From contig NZ_JAGMUJ010000003.1 of the NCBI RefSeq assembly GCF_019049255.1, forward strand, positions 1 through 64,000: a stretch of 64,000 nucleotides of DNA, read 5' to 3'. The notes beneath the pieces are model-generated. The model did not search any database and was not told where the DNA came from. It saw only the letters and a program-made list of their open reading frames with translations. Source of the DNA: Streptomyces sp. AC558_RSS880 (GTDB lineage: Bacteria > Actinomycetota > Actinomycetes > Streptomycetales > Streptomycetaceae). The position numbers and the translations under genes were made by a program. Each line of letters starts with the position of its first letter. Position 1 is the first letter of the stretch. This document shows positions 58,289 through 64,000 of the stretch, in pieces.

Positions 58289-58644
58289 CAGGCCGACGCC
58301 CCCATGGCGGCCGGGAAGGCGGCCGGAGTGACGGCGGCGGCCCGGAAGGCGATGCCGTGGCGCTGCTGGCCGTTGAACACGCTCTCCCACGGCCGGGCGA
58401 CCAGGCCCGGCAGGGAGACCGGGGCGCCGAGGGTGAGCCCTTCCGACACCCCACTCTCCGGAACGGTCACCTTGATCAGGGACGACTCCCCCTCCTCGAT
58501 GTACACGACGCCGATCGTCATCAGCGCCTCACCGCTGACGGCGTCCTTCGCGATCTCGCCCGACTGCCGGTCGCGGACCTTGGGCTCGGGCGCCTCGGTC
58601 AGCAGGATCGTCGCGGCCGAGGTCTCCACACGGATGGTGCGCAA
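58288..58644 (-). CDS. SCO3933-family regulatory protein
   Basis: A 118-residue protein, MRTIRVETSAATILLTEAPEPKVRDRQSGEIAKDAVSGE in part, of the SCO3933-like family found just upstream of the translocase in AICEs. Probably a DNA-binding or co-transfer protein; mechanism unknown. Start is TTG 58644 behind GGGGAGA, with operator copy b directly upstream, the same layout as at 55535. It leads the leftward transfer operon. Confidence 0.8.
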   Translation of the reverse strand: MRTIRVETSAATILLTEAPEPKVRDRQSGEIAKDAVSGEALMTIGVVYIEEGESSLIKVTVPESGVSEGLTLGAPVSLPGLVARPWESVFNGQQRHGIAFRAAAVTPAAFPAAMGASA

Positions 58645-58657
58645 GGCTTCTCCCCAT

Positions 58658-58671
58658 CTACTCGTCTAGAC
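58658..58671 (-). promoter_or_regulatory. GntR-type operator copy b
   Basis: GTCTAGACGAGTAG (minus strand) lies just upstream of the ribosome site of the first transfer gene. Confidence 0.7.
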
Positions 58672-58733
58672 AAGATGCATCCTTCGAACCCGACGACGCC
58701 GGGAACGGGATCACCTTGCCACACAACTTGCCC

Positions 58734-58749
58734 ACTCGTCTATACGAGT
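58734..58749. promoter_or_regulatory. GntR-type operator copy c
   Basis: ACTCGTCTATACGAGT is a nearly perfect palindrome, 63 bases beyond copy b. It is probably a second site at the transfer-operon promoter. Confidence 0.7.
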
Positions 58750-58812
58750 ATGCGTGTCGGTGTGTACGAGTTCGGAGGTCCACTCCATACGTCGGCCAAT
58801 CCTCCATCGAGG

Positions 58813-59094
58813 TCACCCGAAGGACCCGTCCTTACGGACGACGAACAGATCGCAACCGTCGTGCTCGAAACGGACCCGCCCATCGAACGGCGAGCCGGGA
58901 TGAGTGCAGACTCCCCAGTCCCGCCCCAGCCCACCTCTCAACGCGACCCAGAACTGACACCCACCGCACTGCTCGTCAAACCACTCATCCCGATAACCAG
59001 ACTGATCAGTACGCCTGCTCCGCAGCCGCACCCAGCGCTCGTGACACTCATCGTTGTGCCGACGGTTGTCACCCGTCCAAGCCCTGTCAGACAT
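58813..59094 (-). CDS. Small Cys-rich protein (DUF3027-like) between repressor and transfer genes
   Basis: A 93-residue protein: many charged residues, then CGGCQFWVALRGGLGRDWGVCTHP and DGCDLFV, giving four to five Cys, and a His. It recalls DUF3027 but I am not sure. It follows the repressor gene with a 14-base gap in the same direction, so both are likely co-transcribed. Role unknown. Confidence 0.7.
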   Translation of the reverse strand: MSDRAWTGDNRRHNDECHERWVRLRSRRTDQSGYRDEWFDEQCGGCQFWVALRGGLGRDWGVCTHPGSPFDGRVRFEHDGCDLFVVRKDGSFG

Positions 59095-59108
59095 AGCGCG
59101 ACCCGGGC

Positions 59109-59894
59109 TCAGGTGGCTGGAAGCTGGTAGGAGAGGACGTACGCGTCCGCCGCCATCACCGTGTCGCAGACCTCCACGGCCCGCCCCGCAGTGTCGAAGG
59201 CGGTGCGGATCAGGTGGATCACCGGCACGCCGGAGGCCAGTTGCAGCGTCTTCACCTCGGACGGCGAAGGCATCCGGGACCGGATCTCCTCCTCGAAGTG
59301 GTCGAGCTGGTGGCCCAGTTCCTCAAGGCGGGCGTAGATGCCACCGGGGCCCGGGTTGGGCTCGGCGATCTGCGTACCGCGAGCGATGTCGAGCGGGAGA
59401 TACGACGTGGCGAACTCGACCGGCCGGCCGTCGAGCAGGTACCGGCGACGCCGAGCGAGCACGCGTCGCACGGACCCGAGCCGGGTGGAGATGTCCTGGC
59501 TGGCCTTCTCCTCCTTCACCTCCAGGCTGTCCACGGTGGGGTGACTGCCGGCGGCGTCGGCCTCCACGATGAACGCGGACTTCCCCTGCTCGCGGTGGCG
59601 CCGGGCGAACCGGTCGGAGGCGAGGCGGCGCACCGGAGGCCGGGGCCGGACGAAGACACCCCGGCCGTGCTCGGCGTGCACCAGGCCCTCGCCCTGGAGG
59701 ATCGAGAAGGAGTTCCGGACCGTCATCCGGGAAACCCCGTAGTGCTCGACCAGCTCAGCCTCAGAAGGCAGCTTCTCCCCTTCCTTGAATCGCCCACGGT
59801 CGATGGCCTCGCGCAGCTGGTCGGCGATCTGCCGGAAGACCGCACGATCACTGGTCGGGTCGAGGCCGCCGAGAATGCTCGGTAGAGACGCCAT
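59109..59894 (-). CDS. GntR/KorSA-like transcriptional repressor
   Basis: A 261-residue GntR regulator with HTH near residues 20-80 (FRQIADQLREAIDRGRFKEGEKLPSEAELVEHYGVSRMTVRNSF in segments) and a C-terminal UTRA ligand domain. KorSA of pSAM2 is of this type and represses the transfer activator and its own gene. AAAGGAG precedes ATG 59894 and operator copy d lies just upstream, suggesting autoregulation. The motif it may read is repeated at other AICE starts. Confidence 0.9.
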   Translation of the reverse strand: MASLPSILGGLDPTSDRAVFRQIADQLREAIDRGRFKEGEKLPSEAELVEHYGVSRMTVRNSFSILQGEGLVHAEHGRGVFVRPRPPVRRLASDRFARRHREQGKSAFIVEADAAGSHPTVDSLEVKEEKASQDISTRLGSVRRVLARRRRYLLDGRPVEFATSYLPLDIARGTQIAEPNPGPGGIYARLEELGHQLDHFEEEIRSRMPSPSEVKTLQLASGVPVIHLIRTAFDTAGRAVEVCDTVMAADAYVLSYQLPAT

Positions 59895-59911
59895 GCGTAC
59901 TCCTTTAGGTA

Positions 59912-59922
59912 TCTAGACGAGT
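59912..59922. promoter_or_regulatory. GntR-type operator copy d
   Basis: TCTAGACGAGT lies 18 bases upstream of the repressor ATG and before the divergent NUDIX gene, so it could control both. Confidence 0.7.
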
Positions 59923-59977
59923 GGGCGAGTCTTGTTGCTACGGTGGAGAGCCTAGTCAGCCGAGAGGGCCGAGGAAC

Positions 59978-60409
59978 GTGAGCACAGAACGCCCGCACTC
60001 CGTGAGCGTCGCCGGGGTCATCGTCGATGACCAAGGCCGGGCCCTCCTGATCAAGCGCCGCGACAACGGCCACTGGGAGCCCCCGGGCGGAGTCCTCGAA
60101 CGCGAGGAGACCATCCCCGAAGCCCTTCAGCGCGAAGTCCTCGAAGAGACCGGCATCAAGATCGAGCTTCCCGCGACCTTGACCGGCGTCTACAAGAACA
60201 TGACGGGCCTGATCGTCTCCCTCGTCTTCCGCTGCCAGGCGGCCGACGGCACCCCCACCACCGGGGACGAAACCCACGCACTGCGCTGGGCCACCCGCGA
60301 AGAAGTCATCGAACTCGCCGACGAGGCGTACGCGATCCGCGTCCTTGACGCACTCGACGCGGCGTCCCCGCCGGCCGTCCGCGCCCACGACGGCGTGAAA
60401 CTCGTCTAG
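59978..60409 (+). CDS. NUDIX hydrolase, Pif-like
   Basis: A 143-residue NUDIX protein. The box GX5EX7REUXEEXGU is complete as GGVLEREETIPEALQREVLEETGI. In pSAM2 the NUDIX protein Pif blocks redundant transfer between hyphae that already carry the element; this gene holds the equivalent place next to the GntR repressor. Whether it hydrolyses a nucleotide is unknown. GTG 59978 chosen (VSTERPHSVSVAGV) behind GAGG. Confidence 0.85.
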   Translation: MSTERPHSVSVAGVIVDDQGRALLIKRRDNGHWEPPGGVLEREETIPEALQREVLEETGIKIELPATLTGVYKNMTGLIVSLVFRCQAADGTPTTGDETHALRWATREEVIELADEAYAIRVLDALDAASPPAVRAHDGVKLV

Positions 60410-60455
60410 CCCGAACCCGCTGCACATGGCGGCCTACCAGCACGAAGGAACTTGT

Positions 60456-60887
60456 ATGCACGAGTATACGAGTAGCGCCCGGGTCTGGGGGCTCAGTTGC
60501 CCAGGATTCCCGGAAGAGGTCAGCAGGGCCCGCCGCTGGACCCGCGACATCCTGCGAGGTTCGCCGTTGGCCGAGGACGCCGAGCTGATCGTCAGCGAGC
60601 TGAGCGCGAACGCGATCCTCCACACGGCCAGCGGTCAGACATCCGGCAGCTTCCATCTGGCCCTCGCGGTCTCCCCGCAGGTGATCGCCCTGTCGGTCAC
60701 GGACGACGGAAGCACCGGCACGGCGCCGAAGGTCGAGCACCAGGACCAGGAGGCGGAGCACGGCCGGGGCCTGGGCATGGTCAGCGCACTCGCTCACCGG
60801 GTCGTCGTCCACGGCAGCCAAGGCGGCCACACGGTCACCGCGGAACTCTTCACCGATGCCGGCCCGGCAGGAGGGCACCCGTGCTGA
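60456..60887 (+). CDS. Anti-sigma-factor-like ATP-binding protein (HATPase_c)
   Basis: A 143-residue GHKL ATPase of the RsbW/SpoIIAB-like type: ELIVSELSANAILHTASG (N-box), LSVTDDGSTGT (G1) and GRGLGMVSALAHRVVVHG (G2). Such kinases usually bind and switch sigma factors or anti-anti-sigma factors. ATG 60456 has AAGGA upstream; operator copy e overlaps the start. Likely AICE cargo controlled by the same repressor. Confidence 0.85.
   Translation: MHEYTSSARVWGLSCPGFPEEVSRARRWTRDILRGSPLAEDAELIVSELSANAILHTASGQTSGSFHLALAVSPQVIALSVTDDGSTGTAPKVEHQDQEAEHGRGLGMVSALAHRVVVHGSQGGHTVTAELFTDAGPAGGHPC
60460..60473. promoter_or_regulatory. GntR-type operator copy e
   Basis: ACGAGTATACGAGT has two ACGAGT half-sites in direct order and overlaps the first codons of the kinase-like gene. 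Confidence 0.55.
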
Positions 60888-61003
60888 CGTCCGCTCCTGC
60901 CGCAGCGCTGAGCACAGGCAGCCGGCCCCTCCCCTGCCGATGCCGAGCCGCCGCCTACCCGTTGAACGAGGTCTGTTCCATCCCCTTGGGATCACACGAC
61001 GCC

Positions 61004-61228
61004 ATGAGCCCACGCCTGGCACTGCGCTGGTTACGCGAGCGCACGCAGCACATCACCGACCAGCTCGACGCCGCATACGCACAGCCGGGCCTGCACTGGC
61101 TGACGGACGAGGCCGAACATGAACGGGCCCTCGCCTACCTGACCAGCGGCACGGGGTACCAACTCACTCTCTACGACGAAAGCACCCGCTACGTGCTGCT
61201 GGCCTACCCGGCGGGATCGACCCCATGA
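61004..61228 (+). CDS. Small protein of unknown function in AICE
   Basis: A 74-residue protein, MSPRLALRWLRERTQHITDQLDAAYAQPGLHWL..., helical then beta-like. Its stop overlaps the next start (ATGA), so the pair is coupled. No homologous family recognised. The start is 117 bases after the kinase-like gene. Confidence 0.65.
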   Translation: MSPRLALRWLRERTQHITDQLDAAYAQPGLHWLTDEAEHERALAYLTSGTGYQLTLYDESTRYVLLAYPAGSTP

Positions 61229-61602
61229 ACGGGCCCGCCCGCGGCTACTGGTGCGAATGCTGGACCGAGCAAGTCACCGGCACGGGAGGGCCGGCGCGCC
61301 TGGCATCGTTCGACGCGTACTCGGCACCCCAGGCAGACCGCTGGGTAGCCATCGCTCTCCGCACCATCTCACCGGCGCTCGACTCCGACGCGTCGGACGA
61401 AGCCTGGACGTGGCTGTACGAAGAGCGCGCCGAGACCCGCAGAGCTCTGATGCGCTCCGAGCCCTGCACGGTAACCATCACCCATGCCGACGTCCGCGTC
61501 ACATGGACGATCCGACCAGTGCTCTTCCTGCCCCTCGCACACCGGCAGGACTCCGAACTCCCAGCATGCGCACGCAGCTTCAAGCCCCACCGCGCAGACT
61601 GA
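61225..61602 (+). CDS. Small protein of unknown function, coupled to previous gene
   Basis: A 125-residue protein rich in Trp (YWCECW, TWLYEE, VTWTIRP). No motif identified. ATG 61225 overlaps the previous stop. It is the last gene of high-GC AICE style before the low-GC segment. Confidence 0.65.
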   Translation: MNGPARGYWCECWTEQVTGTGGPARLASFDAYSAPQADRWVAIALRTISPALDSDASDEAWTWLYEERAETRRALMRSEPCTVTITHADVRVTWTIRPVLFLPLAHRQDSELPACARSFKPHRAD

Positions 61603-61963
61603 GTTACAACTTTCTCTACTGGTTCAAGGCGGCTCGCTCCGCTCCCCGCGCGCGACCCGGCCCCCGGCCGGGCCTGCGCTCCTGCCTTCGTCCCGCTCCA
61701 GCCCGGCCGGCGCCCGTGCCGCGCGCACAGCAATCAGCCGCTTGCCGTCAGAGAAGGGGTACGTCATGGCTGGGGCGGTCGGCTCCACGGCTTTAGGCAG
61801 CCACTTTGGCGCGAGCCTCGAAGATCATGGCCCCAACGTCGTGCTTTAACGGGCAGGTCCACAGACTGCCCGACGCGCCGGAAGCTTACGGGGCCATGAT
61901 CACTCGCGCCAAAGCAGCTCCAGCCCAAAGCCGCTACACCGACCGCTCGCCGATCCTCACGCG
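61603..61963. other. Intergenic boundary between AICE genes and ABC-3C genes
   Basis: No gene seen. The first half is GC-rich with CGGCTCGCTCCGCT-type text. The second half holds the inverted-repeat structure at 61804-61914. GC falls from here on. Confidence 0.65.
61804..61914. repeat. 111-bp inverted-repeat structure
   Basis: CTTTGGCGCGAG (61804-61815) pairs with CTCGCGCCAAAG (61903-61914), and GATCATGGCCCC (61823-61834) with GGGGCCATGATC (61890-61901). A central hairpin GGGCAG/CTGCCC (61851-61871) is inside. Only a seven-base bulge breaks the outer stem. Confidence 0.85.
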
Positions 61964-63706
61964 CTACCGTCCAAGCCCGAACGAAATTCCCATGATGCCT
62001 CCGACCTCCGTATCAAGAACTGTTCTCCTAATCCCGTCTTTGAACCATGATTCACGCGCGATGGCCGGAGGTACATCGTTACTGTTCATGGTGCAAATGT
62101 ATTGGCAACCTGACTGATTCGCCGTCTTCTGGGCAAGTGATAGGCCGGCCGCGACTTGCCTCGGATCCACACCATCGAAGATTACGGAATCATGAATCAA
62201 GAACCCAGGATGTTGGCTAGATCGGACCCCTTCAGCCATGAGCGTCAGATCGAAGCACAGGAGCTGCATACGCGTTACACCGCTACTAGAAGCCGTAGCT
62301 ACCTTGATACTGAACTTGTAACCGAGATCGTCTACTTCGGCCGTTAGAACACCGCTGACACCATACAGGTCCTGCATCATACGATCGAATCGAGCGGCAA
62401 CCGCATCCAACTTTCGCCTTTTGACGCTTAGATCTCGCGCAGCCTCTTGGCGCATTTGCGCCTTCTTGAGTCGCACATCCTCTTGGGCTTGAGCCAGCTC
62501 GCGCACGTTGTTCAGCGCCGTCTCAATTTCGCCAACTCGTGCCGCCGCCTGGACCACCTCTGCTTGCAGAGCGCCCAACTCTTCAAGCGCTCCGCCAGCG
62601 TCCAGGACAGCCAATATTGAGTTCCTGCGCGCGCTTAGCTCCTTGATCCGTTCGTCACGCTCCGCTTGCTGGGCATGAAGCCTTTCGAGTTCAGCAGAGA
62701 GGAAACGCCGCCTGTTCCCCATCAGTTTCTCGTGAAAAGCAGCGACGGCGTCAAAGCTGCGAAGAGCCTCCACCGTGAAAGCTCTTTCCATCTCGCCATA
62801 CAAGTCGGCGACGTCGGAACTAGCGACGTGGTCTTCCTCGTTAGACTCCATCGATTCTTTGTACAGCTCAATCATGCGCCGATCGACGACGCTTTCGTTC
62901 CTGAGCTCTTTCAATTCTTCAGTCAGACGGTCAGCCCGGGCGATGAGCCCCTGCGGATCCTCCACTATTTGGAAACCAGATACCCGCGACTGAAGTTCAT
63001 CCAACTCACGCTGAGCCTCAGCAAGCTCCAACATCAACTCAGGTTCGGGCCTCAAAGCCTTAGGTAGCAAATTCGCGCTAGTAGCCCTAGCAATTGCCTT
63101 ATAGGTCTCGGACTCTTCGTCGAGCTTGGAAAGATCGCGAACAAGTTCCCAATTCAGCCCGAGGAGGTAAGCGACATGCTCACGCGAACTCCAAGCCGCC
63201 TGTTGGGGGATTATTTTAAGTGGATCCTTTACTGCTTCCGTTCGAATCACGTACGAGAGAAGGGTTCTCGGGGAAATAGCACGTTCACCCGACTCTGCAA
63301 CGCGATCCAGCGAGAACAGACCTAGACCAAGGAGGAACTTCCAGTCATCGACAGAAATCATCGATGACTCGTCAACGAACGAACTAAGCGCTTGAGCCAG
63401 CGATGCGGGATATTCGACTTTTACCCGAGTTCCACCCTTGACGGATCGAGTAACTGAAACTCGCTCGTCGAAGAGATCAAGCTCAAGCGTAAATGACCAG
63501 CCCAGGTTCCCGAGCGGAGACAGGGGCTTCGGCAGGTTCCCGCCGAGGCAGTAGTTAATCGCCTGAATAAGGGTGGTCTTCCCTCGTGCATTGCGACTGT
63601 GCTTGTCGGTTGCGCCAGGCGCCTTGTCCGCAAGAACAACATTGAATCCAGGCTGAAAGGAAATGGGAACGAACGATCCCTTATTCGCACTAATCCTGTG
63701 CAGCAT
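61964..63706 (-). CDS. DUF2326 ABC-type ATPase of an ABC-3C system
   Basis: A 580-residue protein. The N-terminal ABC/SMC-like half-domain has P-loop NARGKTTLIQAI (about 39-50). A long coiled coil fills about residues 210-450 (LELAEAQRELDELQSRVSG, LSAELERLHAQQAERDERIKELSARR). The C-terminal half is DUF2326-like (FLIHDSVIFDGVDPRQVAAGL). ABC-3C systems pair such an ATPase with a small middle component and a third protein and are predicted anti-phage or conflict systems. GC is about 50% (28 of 60 bases at 62161-62220), unlike its neighbours. It overlaps the middle-component gene by 17 bases. Confidence 0.82.
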   Translation of the reverse strand: MLHRISANKGSFVPISFQPGFNVVLADKAPGATDKHSRNARGKTTLIQAINYCLGGNLPKPLSPLGNLGWSFTLELDLFDERVSVTRSVKGGTRVKVEYPASLAQALSSFVDESSMISVDDWKFLLGLGLFSLDRVAESGERAISPRTLLSYVIRTEAVKDPLKIIPQQAAWSSREHVAYLLGLNWELVRDLSKLDEESETYKAIARATSANLLPKALRPEPELMLELAEAQRELDELQSRVSGFQIVEDPQGLIARADRLTEELKELRNESVVDRRMIELYKESMESNEEDHVASSDVADLYGEMERAFTVEALRSFDAVAAFHEKLMGNRRRFLSAELERLHAQQAERDERIKELSARRNSILAVLDAGGALEELGALQAEVVQAAARVGEIETALNNVRELAQAQEDVRLKKAQMRQEAARDLSVKRRKLDAVAARFDRMMQDLYGVSGVLTAEVDDLGYKFSIKVATASSSGVTRMQLLCFDLTLMAEGVRSSQHPGFLIHDSVIFDGVDPRQVAAGLSLAQKTANQSGCQYICTMNSNDVPPAIARESWFKDGIRRTVLDTEVGGIMGISFGLGR

Positions 63707-63941
63707 TTCGCCCCACCACCTTGATCAAGACTGATCCATCGAACTCCAAGAGCTTCAGCGCAACGAGTACATCCAGCGTCAGCACGAACCGCTCGAAAGG
63801 AAGATCTGGAAATATTGATTTGTAAGTCAGCCATGCTGTGCCGACCGTTGAAGTGGATTCGAGCTGCTTGTATAGCCTTGCCGCGTGCACGGCAAGGCTG
63901 CTCGACGTCTTGAGGTGCCGATTAGGCAGCAGAAGACTCAT
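63690..63941 (-). CDS. ABC-3C middle component (MC6-like)
   Basis: An 83-residue protein, MSLLLPNRHLKTSSSLAVHAARLYKQLES then LPFERFVLTLDVLVALKLLEFDGSVLIKV. The LLPNRHLK start and helical wHTH-like fold resemble middle component 6 of ABC-3C operons. ATG 63941 overlaps the preceding gene's end by 20 bases and its own end overlaps the ATPase gene, a tightly coupled operon. Confidence 0.78.
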   Translation of the reverse strand: MSLLLPNRHLKTSSSLAVHAARLYKQLESTSTVGTAWLTYKSIFPDLPFERFVLTLDVLVALKLLEFDGSVLIKVVGRNAAQD

Positions 63942-64000
63942 GCTCGAATATCTCACACATTTCGAATAGATGGGCCACGGTCGCCAGCACTGCTGCGCGT
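63922..64000 (-). CDS. C-terminal end of a first ABC-3C protein (partial)
   Basis: A frame open from the window edge ends ...LFEMCEIFEHESSAA at TAA 63922-63924. The last 26 codons are visible. It overlaps the middle-component start, as expected of the first gene (the CTD or effector protein) in such operons. Identity is inferred from position only. Confidence 0.6.
   Translation of the reverse strand, partial: RAAVLATVAHLFEMCEIFEHESSAA

Larger units (their letters stand above)
52418..64000. mobile_element. Integrative and conjugative element (AICE, pSAM2-like), right end outside window
   Basis: The module order int-xis-rep-spd-tra, with a GntR repressor, a NUDIX Pif-like gene and repeated operators, next to a tRNA, is that of actinomycete integrative conjugative elements. 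Transfer is by a single FtsK-like translocase moving double-stranded DNA. A second copy of the tRNA 3' end was not found up to base 64000, so the right boundary is unknown and the ABC-3C cargo may or may not be inside it. Confidence 0.85.

Noticed and set aside
58210..59130. A 306-codon plus-strand frame over the transfer promoter
   Set aside because: It crosses the operators and several minus-strand genes and has no motif or ribosome site.

Overview
The window is high-GC (mostly above 70%) actinobacterial chromosome. Gene content and style point to Streptomyces: a dnaK-grpE-dnaJ-hspR operon with HspR boxes, class II aldolase, sortase-E LAxTG surface proteins, LuxR paralogues, and a pSAM2-like integrative element. 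Gene order around fba-pyrE, clpB and dnaK resembles the S. coelicolor core chromosome. This is inferred by eye; no search was run.

Layout. 1-6006: two NarL-type two-component pairs, an acyltransferase and a secreted alpha/beta hydrolase, all leftward in one overlapping run. 6157-9228: the three tryptophan-to-anthranilate genes (formamidase, kynureninase, tryptophan dioxygenase). 9394-17388: housekeeping genes (DUF3151, MFS exporter, fba, pyrE, epimerase-like, SRPBCC, spermidine-synthase-like, DUF2617). 17767-22661: a Cys/Gly-rich small membrane protein, an aminotransferase, VanZ, a third two-component pair and a small zinc-ribbon-like protein. 23024-29291: an iron-box-controlled haem-acquisition locus with a HmuT-like lipoprotein, an HtaA-domain protein and three secreted or wall-anchored proteins carrying a neocarzinostatin-like domain. 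29386-33233: YbjN-like, clpB with a HAIR operator, and a PPOX/F420-type flavoprotein. 33402-37071: an accessory island with a small secreted peptide carrying three DSSWG repeats, a cut-down Rieske-like protein coupled to it, and three paralogous LuxR regulators. 37201-42758: an orphan sugar-binding lipoprotein and the hspR-dnaJ-grpE-dnaK operon. 42852-52086: a degenerate MraY/WecA-type transferase, a large Fe-S oxidoreductase, two FG-GAP secreted proteins, a Yip1 membrane protein, a phosphoribosyltransferase and dcd.

From the tRNA-Gly(CCC) at 52344 to the right edge lies an actinomycete integrative and conjugative element (AICE): int, xis, RepSA-type initiator, Spd spread proteins, FtsK/TraB translocase, GntR/KorSA-like repressor, Pif-like NUDIX protein and an anti-sigma-type kinase. 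A shared ACTCGTCTA-type motif precedes or overlaps the start of several of these genes and looks like one operator regulon. No second attachment site is visible, so the element probably continues past the window.

The right end (61964-64000) drops to roughly 50% GC and carries what I read as an ABC-three-component (ABC-3C) conflict system: the tail of a first protein, a middle component and a DUF2326 ABC-type ATPase, in overlapping genes. It is separated from the AICE genes by a 111-bp inverted-repeat structure. This system and the DSSWG peptide island are the most promising undescribed loci.
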